From Dyadobacter crusticola DSM 16708 (GTDB taxonomy: Bacteria; Bacteroidota; Bacteroidia; Cytophagales; Spirosomataceae), in contig NZ_KL370787.1 in assembly GCF_000701505.1 (NCBI RefSeq), forward strand, positions 393,248 to 457,247: a DNA stretch of 64,000 bases, read 5' to 3'. Below the pieces are notes generated by a model. The model made no database searches, was not told where the DNA came from, and worked only from the letters and a program-made list of their open reading frames with translations. Position numbers and translations under genes: made by a program. Shown one piece after another: positions 54,150-63,674 of the stretch (positions are counted from its first letter, which is position 1; the number at the start of each line of letters is the position of its first letter).

Positions 54150-55655
54150 ATGACTCAGATCAAGAAAATACTGGTTGCCAACCGGGGCGAGATCGCGTTA
54201 CGGATTATGCGCACTTCGCGGGAGATGAATATTGCTACCGTGGCTGTTTTCAGCGAAGCTGATCGAAAATCGCCTCACGTGCGCTATGCAGACGAGGCTG
54301 TCTGCATTGGTCCGCCAGCTTCGTCAGAATCTTACCTGAATATCGAAAAGATCCTGAGAGTTTGCCGCGAACTGCATGTAGATGCAATTCATCCGGGTTA
54401 TGGTTTTTTGTCAGAAAATGCAGAATTCGCCCGGAGAGTAAAAGAAGCAGGTTTGATCTTCATTGGACCATCCGCAGAATCCATTGAAGTAATGGGAAGC
54501 AAATTGGCTGCAAAACAGGCTGCGGCCAAGTATAATATTCCAATGGTACCAGGAACTGTCTCGGCTATAACCGACCGCACGGAAGCGAAGCAGACTGCCC
54601 GGGAGATAGGCTATCCTGTTTTAATCAAGGCAAGTGCTGGCGGCGGTGGAAAAGGAATGCGCGTGGTAGATAGCGAAGCTGATTTCGACGAACAGATGGA
54701 CCGTGCAGTTAGTGAAGCGCTTGCTTCATTTGGCGACGGATCTGTTTTTATTGAAAAATACATTTTATCACCAAAACACATTGAAATTCAGGTTCTCGGC
54801 GATCAGCAAGGCAATATCATCCATTTATTTGAAAGGGAATGCTCTATTCAGCGCAGGCACCAGAAAGTAGTAGAAGAGGCCCCGTCCATTTCCATTACTC
54901 CTGAAATACGGGCGGCAATGGGCCGCTGCGCGGTGGACGTAGCACGATCGTGCGGCTACTATGGTGCGGGTACGGTCGAATTCATTTTGGACGAGAACAA
55001 GAACTTCTATTTCCTCGAAATGAATACCCGCTTACAAGTGGAGCATCCGGTTACTGAACAAATTACCTCTGTTGATCTAGTTAAACAAATGATCTGGATT
55101 GCAGAAGGTAAAGCATTACAGATCAACCTGGAAGATCTGACCATTACGGGACATGCCATTGAAATCCGCGTGTACGCCGAAGATCCTGCCAACAACTTCC
55201 TTCCGGATGTCGGAAAGTTGCATACCTACGTCAAGCCCGATGGAAATGGTGTGCGGGTAGACGATGGATTTGAGCAGGGTATGGATATCCCTATTTATTA
55301 TGATCCGATGATCGCCAAACTGATCACTTATGCCGAGAACCGCGAAGATGCGATCAGAAAGATGGTTCGCGCGATCGACGAATACCAGATCTCCGGCGTT
55401 CAGACAACGCTTCCATTCTGCCGGTTTGTAATGGAGCATCCTGCATTTATATCCGGCGAGTTCGATACCAACTTTATTGGGCGGTATTTCAATCCCGATA
55501 TGATTAAACCAATTTCGGCTCCTAATGCGGATGAGATTGCTGCCCTGATTTCTGCACTGTTGCTAAATGATAAGGTTACCGACAAACCGGTTCAAAGTCA
55601 GCTTGCAGCAACTGCTCCCAGTAAGTGGAAATCGAGCAGGCTGGGTTTGCGCTAA
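54150..55655 (+). CDS. accC: Acetyl-CoA carboxylase biotin carboxylase subunit
   Basis: A 501-residue ATP-grasp enzyme. The biotin carboxylase N-domain starts I-L-V-A-N-R-G-E-I-A. The glycine-rich loop is K-A-S-A-G-G-G-G-K-G-M-R, and E-C-S-I-Q-R-R-H-Q-K and E-M-N-T-R-L-Q-V-E-H-P-V-T-E are the catalytic segments. It carboxylates biotin carrier protein using bicarbonate and ATP. The C-terminus extends ~50 residues past the E. coli length. No carrier or carboxyltransferase gene is adjacent. Confidence 0.95.
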   Translation: MTQIKKILVANRGEIALRIMRTSREMNIATVAVFSEADRKSPHVRYADEAVCIGPPASSESYLNIEKILRVCRELHVDAIHPGYGFLSENAEFARRVKEAGLIFIGPSAESIEVMGSKLAAKQAAAKYNIPMVPGTVSAITDRTEAKQTAREIGYPVLIKASAGGGGKGMRVVDSEADFDEQMDRAVSEALASFGDGSVFIEKYILSPKHIEIQVLGDQQGNIIHLFERECSIQRRHQKVVEEAPSISITPEIRAAMGRCAVDVARSCGYYGAGTVEFILDENKNFYFLEMNTRLQVEHPVTEQITSVDLVKQMIWIAEGKALQINLEDLTITGHAIEIRVYAEDPANNFLPDVGKLHTYVKPDGNGVRVDDGFEQGMDIPIYYDPMIAKLITYAENREDAIRKMVRAIDEYQISGVQTTLPFCRFVMEHPAFISGEFDTNFIGRYFNPDMIKPISAPNADEIAALISALLLNDKVTDKPVQSQLAATAPSKWKSSRLGLR

Positions 55656-55691
55656 TCTCACAAACTGATAGGATTTACACCGGAAAATTCC

Positions 55692-55699
55692 TACTTTTG
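55692..55699 (+). promoter_or_regulatory. -7 box TACTTTTG upstream of queA with long leader
   Basis: TACTTTTGC exactly matches TAnnTTTG plus C. It predicts a leader of about 205 bases before queA. The leader contains a GC-rich hairpin near 55824-55868 (GCCGG/CCGGC arms). Confidence 0.5.
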
Positions 55700-55910
55700 C
55701 GCTCTTAATTTTTTTGTGCCATTTAATTATTGTAAATAATAACCGATAACTGATTCGCTACAAGTATTCACAGTCTCAAATTTTCTTTGATAAGTGAATG
55801 TCGCCATTCAGAAATTGATTTTACTTATAAAGGCCGGATCCAGTGAATAGGTACATTTATCCAGCCGGCATTTTATTCTACTACATAAGAAATACACAGA
55901 TTTTCCAGCT

Positions 55911-56960
55911 ATGAAGCTTTCCGAATTTAAGTTTGATCTCCCTCAAAGTCTAATTGCCCTTCATCCTTCTGACCGCGGCGAGTCACGCCTGATGGTTGTA
56001 CATCGTAAAACAGGTGAAATCGAACATAAAACATTTGCTGACCTGATCAATTATTTCGACGATGGCGATGTAATGGCGATCAATGATACAAAGGTTTTTC
56101 CAGCCCGTCTATATGGACAAAAGGAGAAAACCGGAGCTAAAATTGAAGTTTTCCTTTTGAGAGAATTAAACCGTGAAATGCGTCTTTGGGACGTTCTGGT
56201 AGATCCGGCACGTAAAATCCGCGTTGGTAACAAGCTTTATTTCGGAGACAGCGACCTGGTTGCAGAGGTAATTGACAATACAACTTCCCGCGGCCGTACA
56301 ATCCGTTTCCTGTATGATGGAGATAACGATGCTTTTATGAAGCTGGTAGATGAGCTCGGCGAAACTCCGCTTCCTCCCGAAATCATTTCCCGTCGTAAAG
56401 TAGAAACTGCTGACCGCGAGCGTTTTCAAACGATTTTTGCAGAGCACGTTGGTGCAGTTGCCGCGCCTACTGCCGGAATGCACTTTACGAAAGCGATTAT
56501 GAAGCGCCTTGAAATTAAAGGAGTAAATTTCGCGCCGGTGACCCTGCACGTTGGTCTTGGTACTTTCCGGACTGTGGATGTGGAAGATCTTACCAAACAT
56601 AAGACCGATTCTGAAAATTACAGGATCTCACAAGCCAGTGCGAATATCGTTAACGCCGCCATTGATGGCAAAAAACGCATTTGCGCAGTGGGAACTACCT
56701 CTTTGAAAGCGATTGAATCTTCGGTCTCGGCAAGCGGGCATTTGAAACCGGTTGAAGGCTGGACGGATAAATTCGTTTTCCCACCTTATGATTTCAAAAT
56801 TGCAAATGCACTTTTATCAAATTTCCAGCTGCCTGAATCTATTCTGTTAATGTCGGCCTGTGCGTTTGGTGGATTTGACCTGGTGATGAAAGCTTACGAA
56901 ATGGCTATTAAAGAAAAATATAAATTCTTCACCTACGGAGATGCAATGCTGATTATTTAG
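55911..56960 (+). CDS. queA: tRNA preQ1(34) S-adenosylmethionine ribosyltransferase-isomerase
   Basis: A 349-residue QueA. Typical segments are F-D-L-P-Q-S-L-I-A-L-H-P, G-E-T-P-L-P-P-E-I, E-H-V-G-A-V-A-A-P-T-A-G-M-H-F-T, L-H-V-G-L-G-T-F-R, and the terminal Y-G-D-A-M-L-I. It transfers the ribosyl of S-adenosylmethionine to preQ1 at the tRNA wobble position, making epoxyqueuosine. Length is normal. A terminator follows directly. Confidence 0.96.
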   Translation: MKLSEFKFDLPQSLIALHPSDRGESRLMVVHRKTGEIEHKTFADLINYFDDGDVMAINDTKVFPARLYGQKEKTGAKIEVFLLRELNREMRLWDVLVDPARKIRVGNKLYFGDSDLVAEVIDNTTSRGRTIRFLYDGDNDAFMKLVDELGETPLPPEIISRRKVETADRERFQTIFAEHVGAVAAPTAGMHFTKAIMKRLEIKGVNFAPVTLHVGLGTFRTVDVEDLTKHKTDSENYRISQASANIVNAAIDGKKRICAVGTTSLKAIESSVSASGHLKPVEGWTDKFVFPPYDFKIANALLSNFQLPESILLMSACAFGGFDLVMKAYEMAIKEKYKFFTYGDAMLII

Positions 56961-56982
56961 CATGAATTTTCTAAGGCTAATT

Positions 56983-57031
56983 GGTCATTTATGTATTAGG
57001 TTTGAGTCCTGATCCATAAATGACCTTTTTT
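56983..57031 (+). terminator. Terminator of queA with promoter in its loop
   Basis: A perfect 11-bp stem GGTCATTTATG/CATAAATGACC (56983-56993 with 57015-57025), followed by six T. The 21-base loop contains TAGGTTTG (56997-57004), a perfect -7 match that could start the ispD transcript. Confidence 0.8.
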
Positions 57032-57036
57032 GTAAT

Positions 57037-57717
57037 ATGACGCAGGAGTTTGCAGTAATAGTTGCCGGGGGAAGTGGCAGTCGCATGAACAGTGACGTGC
57101 CCAAACAGTTTCTTGCGGTAAATGGCCTTCCGGTATTAATGCATACCATTCTCGCATTCAGAGCTTACTCCGAGAGTTTGCACATTATCCTTGTCTTACC
57201 AGAGACACAGTTTGCGTTCTGGCAAAATTTATGTGGGGAGTACCGGTTTAACGAAAAGTACTTCCTCGTTGCAGGCGGTAGCACCCGTTTCCATTCGGTG
57301 CAAAATGGCTTAAAAAGCATTGGGTCTGGCCACGGATTAGTAGCTGTGCATGACGGCGTGAGACCTGTTATTTCAAGAGATATTATCGCTGCCGGCTTTC
57401 ACACCGCGCGTGAGTTCGGCTCAGCAGTAACCAGTGTGCCCTTGAAGGAATCTATCCGGACCATTGAGCCGGGTATCGGCAATAAAGCATTGGATCGCAC
57501 GCATTTGAGGCTTGTTCAAACTCCCCAAACTTTCCGGCTCGACTGGATGTCCGACGCATTTGCAACCGAGTACCAGGAGACTTTCACCGACTGTGCGAGT
57601 GTTCTGGAGTCAAAAGGATATCCGATACAGTTGATCGATGGAGCTTACGAAAATATCAAAATCACTACGCCAGAGGATTTGCGCTGGGCAGAGACATACC
57701 TTCGTCAGATTTCCTGA
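57037..57717 (+). CDS. ispD: 2-C-methyl-D-erythritol 4-phosphate cytidylyltransferase
   Basis: A 226-residue IspD. The nucleotide-binding V-A-G-G-S-G-S-R-M with P-K-Q-F-L, the H-D-G-V-R-P-V motif, and the closing N-I-K-I-T-T-P-E-D-L are diagnostic. It makes CDP-methylerythritol from CTP in the MEP isoprenoid pathway. It starts 6 bases past the queA terminator, with a -7 box inside that terminator loop. Confidence 0.95.
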   Translation: MTQEFAVIVAGGSGSRMNSDVPKQFLAVNGLPVLMHTILAFRAYSESLHIILVLPETQFAFWQNLCGEYRFNEKYFLVAGGSTRFHSVQNGLKSIGSGHGLVAVHDGVRPVISRDIIAAGFHTAREFGSAVTSVPLKESIRTIEPGIGNKALDRTHLRLVQTPQTFRLDWMSDAFATEYQETFTDCASVLESKGYPIQLIDGAYENIKITTPEDLRWAETYLRQIS

Positions 57718-57730
57718 ACCCTCAGCCCTG

Positions 57731-59035
57731 CTATGCTAGCCACTTTTCAAACCAGGCGAATGCATCTTTCTGCATTTCACCATCAAACTTGTGCGGGCCG
57801 TCGTAAAACTTGGCGGCGTACTTTTCTTGCGCATTCGCCTTCTTATACACTTCTGTTAGAATCTGATCCGCTTTCTGCATTTCGGGCAAGGTATAGAGCG
57901 GATCCTGGTTATTGTTTTGGACCAAAGTTGGCAGTGGTACCCTCAGACCAAGTATTTCAGGGAAATCCAGATACTGCGGAAGCAGTGGTGTATACGTCAT
58001 CCAGGTATGATTGGAAGACCTGTTAAGGATCAAATCGGACCAGGTTGTCATAAATCCGACACACACTGCGCATTTGATCCGGGGATCCAGTCCGCCGAGG
58101 TACACCGTTCTGAGACCACCACCTGATAATCCGCAGCAGCCTATCCGCTCCGGATCCACATCTTTTCTTGCACTTAAAATATCCAATGCAACCTGATCTT
58201 CGGACAGAAAAACACCGGGCCAGGTTGTTCCCGCGCAGAACAGCGACTTTGACATTACGTGTTCATGCTCGGATGACCACGCGTTATAAGCTTCTATATT
58301 CTCCGGTTTTTCGGGATCCTTGTCGGTTTTTCCCGTGGTATCGACAGCTCCCCAGTTGAGTCCTGTTACATCATCGTAATGCACCCGCCGACTGCCAAAT
58401 GCAAAGGTATCATGGACCAAAACCGCATAACCCGACCTGGCAAGCTCGTTGGCCCAGGCTTTGCCGCCGTAGTCTGTTTTCTGGTGTTCTATGAGAATTG
58501 GATGCTGATCTTCTGACGTTTTCACAATCTTCCTGTAACCAAAGTACTTCATACCGGCGTGATCATGCAGACCCAATACCGCAGGCAATGGTTTAGTTGC
58601 ACCTTGCGGCTTTAAGAATACTGCCTTTGTTGGTCTGCCGTATCCTAGCTCCCACGATAGCTCTTCTATTTCAAGACCGTCAAAAACGTATTTTTTTTCA
58701 ACAGTTACTTTGGGTATTCCCGACTTTGGCGGACTGGCGACGAGCTCCCTGGTTTTCGCCAAGGCTTCTTTTTGCCAACTTTTGAGGTCTTTGTGCTTCT
58801 CATTTCGATAAGACAAAGACGGAACCTTGGGCAGTAATGCGTTAGCCCACGAGCCGTAATGTCCGATTACACTTTTCTCTGGTAACATAGCAAATAGGTT
58901 AATGGCTTTCGATGTAAGAGAAGCATGATTTTGAATGTCAAAAAATGAAGGGATTGCTGCTGTTCCCAGCATTGCAGCGATGAAGTTCCGCCGCCCTATT
59001 TGCCCATTTAAATCTTCGGTCGGCTTTGAATTCAT
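57731..59035 (-). CDS. Exported alpha/beta hydrolase, acetyl-esterase-like
   Basis: A 434-residue hydrolase. A Tat-like N-terminus contains G-R-R-N-F-I-A-A-M. The esterase domain has L-H-D-H-A-G (oxyanion), a nucleophile elbow G-L-S-G-G-G, and late N-N-Q-D-P and D-G-P-H-K. This resembles DUF-type acetyl-xylan-esterase or dienelactone-hydrolase relatives. The ATG at 59035 gives a proper Tat signal; an earlier in-frame start would lie inside the preceding acyltransferase gene. It is last in an operon with GH109, nagB and the NagX-like gene. Confidence 0.85.
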   Translation of the reverse strand: MNSKPTEDLNGQIGRRNFIAAMLGTAAIPSFFDIQNHASLTSKAINLFAMLPEKSVIGHYGSWANALLPKVPSLSYRNEKHKDLKSWQKEALAKTRELVASPPKSGIPKVTVEKKYVFDGLEIEELSWELGYGRPTKAVFLKPQGATKPLPAVLGLHDHAGMKYFGYRKIVKTSEDQHPILIEHQKTDYGGKAWANELARSGYAVLVHDTFAFGSRRVHYDDVTGLNWGAVDTTGKTDKDPEKPENIEAYNAWSSEHEHVMSKSLFCAGTTWPGVFLSEDQVALDILSARKDVDPERIGCCGLSGGGLRTVYLGGLDPRIKCAVCVGFMTTWSDLILNRSSNHTWMTYTPLLPQYLDFPEILGLRVPLPTLVQNNNQDPLYTLPEMQKADQILTEVYKKANAQEKYAAKFYDGPHKFDGEMQKDAFAWFEKWLA

Positions 59036-59040
59036 AGAAG

Positions 59041-60181
59041 TTAAACTTTGACGAAAATTTTGTTTCGGTACAGAAAGTAGAGAAAGAGCCAAACTAGTAC
59101 AAACCCGCCCAGCGCATTGTAGACTTCATGCCATTTCTCAGGCGCATACTTATAAAATCCCTCAAAAAGTAGTTTGGATGATGCATTAAAGTCTACAAAC
59201 CTGACAGCCAGGTAAATTACCAGGGAATTCATCCCAATTACCTGAAAGAAAAAAGCCCATTTGGAGTAACCTTTTACGTCAATAATCCAGTAGAAGGTCG
59301 CAAGGAAAACAAACGCCAGCCCGGCTGTGAGCATAATGAATGAGCTTGACCACAGATGTTTGTTAATCGGGAATACCGAATTCCAGACCACACCAGTGAC
59401 AATGCCTGCCAAGCCGAATATTAGGAGCTTTATGACCTTTTGATTTTCGGCAGCAGTTTTCAAAAGAATATCTCCGGCGATTGTACCAAATAAGGTCAGG
59501 CAAATGGCGGGGAATTGTGTCAATAATGCGAGTTCGTCATAAGTACCCTGTCTTAGTTTACCCGGCATAAAATTCCGGTCTAACCAGCCTACTAAATTCC
59601 TTCGAATGATAAATCGCCTGCACCATAGCCCGGCACCGGAATGAGCATTAAAGCGAGATAGTACAAAGCCAATATGGCGATAGCTATACCCAACCGCTGG
59701 ACAAAGCCGAACCGCATGAATATCAGGGCACTCACAAAAGTGGCCAGTCCAATGCGGCCAAGTACACTTCCGTACCGGATATTGCCCGGATCGAAGATGT
59801 CGATAGGCGCGTTTTTATCAAGAATACCTAATGCAATCAGGATCAGCATCCTTACAAAGATCTTATTTCGGATTTCAGACTGTTGCATTCCCTTTGCCAA
59901 ACCTTTTGGATGCTAAACGTCAAAGAAGTACCGGCAAGAAAAAGGAACAATGGAAAGATGAAGTCGTAAAACGTAAATCCGTTCCATTCAGGATGCTCAA
60001 ACTGAGCGGCTGCTGCATCTATCAACGGAACACCTGTTTTCCCACCCAGCAAAAAGATAAAGGCGCCGCCGCCGGAAATCATCAGCATATCAAACCCGCG
60101 TAGCGCGTCGATTGAAGCTAATCTGAGACTTTTTGCAGGCTTGACCTGCTCAGCCGATGTGTGAAGTATTCTAGTTTCCAT
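59041..60181 (-). pseudogene. NagX-like (DUF5009) acyltransferase, broken by two frameshifts
   Basis: Three consecutive fragments together make one ~380-residue multi-helix membrane acyltransferase related to heparan-alpha-glucosaminide N-acetyltransferase. Fragment one (from 60181) holds S-I-D-A-L-R-G-F-D and ends in the next helix. Fragment two resumes with L-A-K-G-M-Q-Q. Fragment three resumes with N-L-V-G-W-L-D-R-N-F. Each junction is repaired by adding one base: near 59904 (an A in AAAA) and near 59594 (a G in GG). Such homopolymer losses fit sequencing errors as well as real decay. It starts 8 bases after the nagB stop, so it belongs to the amino-sugar operon. Confidence 0.82.
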
Positions 60182-60189
60182 TGAGCTGA

Positions 60190-60948
60190 TTAAGCTAAGT
60201 GCCGGATCTCAGAGTTGGTAAGCAGGCTTGCAGAGTTCCTATCCAGATAAAATACACATTCGGGATGAAGTTGCAATATACTGGCGGGAAACAAATTACT
60301 TACCTCATTTTCAAGGCAGTTTCTTACTGCCACTGCCTTCCGCTGATCTGGTACCGAGCAAATTATGCGCGCAGACTTCATAATTTGTCTGATCGACATG
60401 CTTATCGCTTGGAGTGGTACGTCTTCCAGGGATGCGAACCAGCCTTCACCCATTTGCTGGCGCCTGCAAGTTTCGTCCAGATTGACGATCAGGTAAGGCT
60501 TTTCAGTTTTAAAATCCGCCGGAGGATCGTTGAATGCAAGGTGTCCATTCTCTCCTATTCCTACCAATGCAAGGTCGATAGGATGTTTGCTAATAATCTC
60601 GTCCAGCATTCGTGTTTCTTCTTCCACATTACCTTCTCCATTGATCAGGTACGCTGCCTTCAATGGAGGAAGTTTTTCGAGAAATCGCTCACGTAAATAC
60701 TTGCGAAAACTGGCGGGATGTGACTCAGGCAAGTTCATGTATTCATCCAAATGAAACATAGTCACGTTGGCCCAATCTATGTTGTCTTCCGAAATCAGCT
60801 GATTTAGAGTTTCAAACTGGCTGGTTCCCGTGGCAACAATGATATTTGCAAAACCTTTCTCCCTGATACTTTCACGAATGATTTGCGCTGCTGCTTTACC
60901 AGCGAAAAAGCCGAGCTCTTTATCTGTCTGACCAATATTAATTTTCAT
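60190..60948 (-). CDS. nagB: Glucosamine-6-phosphate deaminase
   Basis: A 252-residue isomerase-type deaminase. G-T-S-Q lies near the phosphate site, F-H-L-D-E-Y supplies the catalytic Asp, and G-I-G-E-N-G-H-L-A-F-N-D-P-P is the diagnostic NagB motif with the ring-opening His. It converts glucosamine-6-phosphate to fructose-6-phosphate and ammonia. It is second in the operon, 32 bases after the GH109 gene and 8 bases before the NagX-like gene. The residue after the second Asp is conserved, so activity is likely. Confidence 0.92.
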   Translation of the reverse strand: MKINIGQTDKELGFFAGKAAAQIIRESIREKGFANIIVATGTSQFETLNQLISEDNIDWANVTMFHLDEYMNLPESHPASFRKYLRERFLEKLPPLKAAYLINGEGNVEEETRMLDEIISKHPIDLALVGIGENGHLAFNDPPADFKTEKPYLIVNLDETCRRQQMGEGWFASLEDVPLQAISMSIRQIMKSARIICSVPDQRKAVAVRNCLENEVSNLFPASILQLHPECVFYLDRNSASLLTNSEIRHLA

Positions 60949-60980
60949 ACTATGTAGATTAGAGATTTGGATACTGGATT

Positions 60981-62381
60981 TCAGGATTTAACTCTGGTAT
61001 TACCGCCTTTTGCAAGCGTAAGATCTACCGGCTGATTGTTCTTCCACGCACCGGAAGTAAAATCAGGAATATCGATGCTATTGGACCTGTTCGCAACCGA
61101 CCATTCAGAAAGCGGCGCAATCACGCTCCATGAAGCCGCATCGTACACATCCTGATCAAGGGGAAGCCCGTTTCGAAGACAGTCGATCAATCGCCAGTCC
61201 ATCAGGAAGTCCATTCCGCCATGCCCTCCTACCTGCTTTGCCAGCTCGCCAATACGTTTGACAATTTCAGGCTGGTATTTTCTTTCCAACTCCTTGTATT
61301 CGTCATCAGATACCCACTCGTGTCCGTGAGAAATCCTTCCCTTCCCTTCTTTTCCTTCCAATGGGTATTTCTGTGCGGTGCCTTTGGTGCCACTCACCAG
61401 ATGGATGCGCGAGTATGGACGTGGAGAAGATACGTCGTGTTGCAGCATGATCGTCTTCCCTTTACTCGTTTTAATAGTGGTCGTATTCATGTTACCACGA
61501 AGCGGCTTAGTGTTGTATGGCTCAAAATCCGGATCGTTCGCAGCCATTTGCTTTGCTTTTGCGCCCAACATAAAATCATTGCTTGCGACGGAGACCAAAA
61601 AATCCATCTTATCTCCTCTGTTGATATCAAGTATCTGCGCCACAGGACCAAGCCCGTGAGTTGGATATAGATTGCCGTTGCGTCGATTTTCTTTTAATCG
61701 CCAAAGATCATATCGCTTCGATTTATCAAAGAAGGAATCCAAAATGTCATGAATGTAGGCGCCTTCAACGTGGACAATTTCGCCGAAAAACCCCTGACGC
61801 GCCATATTCAAGGTGAGTAGTTCAAAAAAGTCGTAACAACAGTTTTCGAGCATCATACAATGCTTCTTTGTTCTTTCTGACGTCTTAACCAATTTCCAAC
61901 AATCTTCCACAGTAGTAGCCGCAGGAATCTCAACAGCTACATGCTTGCCATGCTCCATTGCATACAATGCCATCGGAGCGTGAAGGCTCCACGGGGTACA
62001 AATGTAGATGAGGTCAATATCATCCCTATCGCAGACCTTTTTCCACTCATCCTTGCTCCCCGAATAAAGGGTTGGCTTGTGATTTGACTTGTCGAAAACT
62101 TTGGCAGCCTCATTTACATTCTCCTCGCGAATGTCGCAAAGTGCTTTCACTTCAACATTTTCAAGGTGGATTATTCGTTTTAATGCACCAGTGCCTCTAT
62201 TTCCAAGCCCAAGGTATGCAATGCGGACTGTGTCAAGTTTAGGAGCAGCATAACCCGACATATTAAATAGTGGCGCTTGATCGCCAAGTGAATTTACAGG
62301 TCCTGACTTCGCTACAAGATTTGGAGCCAGTCCAGCAGCTACACTAAATCCCGAAAGTTTTAAGAATTCTCGTTTTCTCAT
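60981..62381 (-). CDS. Gfo/Idh/MocA-type GH109 glycosidase, Tat-exported
   Basis: A 466-residue NAD-dependent protein. The N-terminus M-R-K-R-E-F-L-K-L-S is Tat-like. The Rossmann domain has G-L-G-N-R-G-T-G-A and C-T-P-W-S-L-H. The C-terminal part has G-G-H-G-G-M-D-F and the closing pattern of GH109 alpha-N-acetylgalactosaminidases, which use an NAD-based redox mechanism. Together with nagB, it points to breakdown of N-acetylated amino sugars. The ATG at 62381 is preferred to a TTG six codons upstream. It is the first operon gene, divergent from lacI. Confidence 0.85.
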   Translation of the reverse strand: MRKREFLKLSGFSVAAGLAPNLVAKSGPVNSLGDQAPLFNMSGYAAPKLDTVRIAYLGLGNRGTGALKRIIHLENVEVKALCDIREENVNEAAKVFDKSNHKPTLYSGSKDEWKKVCDRDDIDLIYICTPWSLHAPMALYAMEHGKHVAVEIPAATTVEDCWKLVKTSERTKKHCMMLENCCYDFFELLTLNMARQGFFGEIVHVEGAYIHDILDSFFDKSKRYDLWRLKENRRNGNLYPTHGLGPVAQILDINRGDKMDFLVSVASNDFMLGAKAKQMAANDPDFEPYNTKPLRGNMNTTTIKTSKGKTIMLQHDVSSPRPYSRIHLVSGTKGTAQKYPLEGKEGKGRISHGHEWVSDDEYKELERKYQPEIVKRIGELAKQVGGHGGMDFLMDWRLIDCLRNGLPLDQDVYDAASWSVIAPLSEWSVANRSNSIDIPDFTSGAWKNNQPVDLTLAKGGNTRVKS

Positions 62382-62530
62382 GATGATTTTAGAGTGCAAT
62401 CAGTGATATACCTGAAATAACTTGTCGGCAATGTGAACAATGATGGGCTTACTGGCATTCATTGATCTTATTTTCAATCAATTTACATTCTTTGGAAAGG
62501 CACTTGATACCTGTTCCGCGAAAATATTAG

Positions 62531-62544
62531 CGAGAACGTTTACG
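62531..62544. promoter_or_regulatory. Possible LacI-type operator CGAGAACGTTTACG
   Basis: An imperfect palindrome with a central AACGTT (62535-62540), the kind of CG-centred site LacI-family proteins bind. It lies in the 231-base gap between the amino-sugar operon and the LacI-type gene. No binding data can be seen from sequence. Confidence 0.4.
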
Positions 62545-62612
62545 ATAATGATAGATAGAAGTTGCACTGGATCATACTTCCTATTTCATTTACATTTATC
62601 AAAAAATCTCAG

Positions 62613-63626
62613 GTGCAGCGAAGGTCAAGTACTATAAAGGATATAGCACGAGAATTAGGCATCTCGGTAGCCACGGTATCGCGTGCTTTGCGAGACACTT
62701 ATGATGTAAGTAGGGAAACTCGGGAGCGAGTACTGGAAGTCGCAAAAAGATTGAACTATAAGCCAAACTTGAATGCACTTAACCTGGTGCAGCGCCACAC
62801 CCGCAACATAGGAGTTTTAATCCCGACAATTACCAATTATTATTTTTCAACAGTGATAACGGGAATTCAGGAAACGGCGAATCTGCATGGCTATAATATC
62901 ATCTTGTACCTGACAAATGATTCTGCTGAGATGGAAGAACGTCTTTTAGCTGAATTGCCTTTCAATCACATCGATGGATTGCTAGTTTGTGTTTCGTCAC
63001 AAACCGGTATACATGATCAATTTCGCGAAATAAATGAAAGTGGAATACCAGTTGTATTTTTCGATCGTGTAAGTCCGCAGCCAGGTTTTTCCAAAGTAAT
63101 GCAGGACGATTTCAATGGGGCTTTTTTAGCGGTGGAGCACCTTGTATCCTGTGGCTACATAAGAATTGCACATATTACAGGCCCGAGTAACCTCTTATTA
63201 ACTCAGAATCGTATAAAAGGTTATACGTCGGCTCTCCAACAATATGGCATGCTATATAACAAAGTAGCTTCTTCGGGATTTTCCCGATTAGACGGTGAGT
63301 CAGACACTAATACCCTTTTTAGCGAAGCATCAGAGACTCCTGACGCCATTTTCGCGGTGAACGATCGGAAAGCAGTTGGAGCTATCCTGGCTTTAAAGAA
63401 AAATGGCATTAAGGTCGGAAAGGAAGTTGGCGTTATAGGCTTTACTAATGATTCAATGGGAGAGATTATCTCACCAACCCAATCAACAATAGCCGAGCCT
63501 GCTTTCGAGATTGGCCAAAGCAGTTGCGAACTAATCATTGATCAGCTCTTAAGTAAAAACAACCAAATAAAAGAGATTTTACTACCCTGTCACTTGATTG
63601 TACGAGAGTCTACTAGTAGACAATGA
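62613..63626 (+). CDS. LacI family transcriptional regulator
   Basis: A 337-residue regulator. The helix-turn-helix reads I-K-D-I-A-R-E-L-G-I-S-V-A-T-V-S-R-A-L, followed by the hinge N-Y-K-P-N. The periplasmic-binding-like sensor domain has F-D-R-V and G-F-T-N-D. It probably represses the divergent GH109-nagB operon in response to a sugar or sugar phosphate. There is no in-frame ATG near the HTH, so GTG at 62613 is taken as the start; a TTG at 62562 would add 17 poorly fitting residues. Confidence 0.9.
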   Translation: MQRRSSTIKDIARELGISVATVSRALRDTYDVSRETRERVLEVAKRLNYKPNLNALNLVQRHTRNIGVLIPTITNYYFSTVITGIQETANLHGYNIILYLTNDSAEMEERLLAELPFNHIDGLLVCVSSQTGIHDQFREINESGIPVVFFDRVSPQPGFSKVMQDDFNGAFLAVEHLVSCGYIRIAHITGPSNLLLTQNRIKGYTSALQQYGMLYNKVASSGFSRLDGESDTNTLFSEASETPDAIFAVNDRKAVGAILALKKNGIKVGKEVGVIGFTNDSMGEIISPTQSTIAEPAFEIGQSSCELIIDQLLSKNNQIKEILLPCHLIVRESTSRQ

Positions 63627-63674
63627 CGCATTGTCACAGACGCTTCGTCCGTGATTGAACAGCCACTATAACGT

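Noticed and set aside
55700..55910. preQ1 riboswitch upstream of queA
   Set aside because: The small preQ1-I type pseudoknot with an A-rich tail could not be recognised, so only a long leader is reported.
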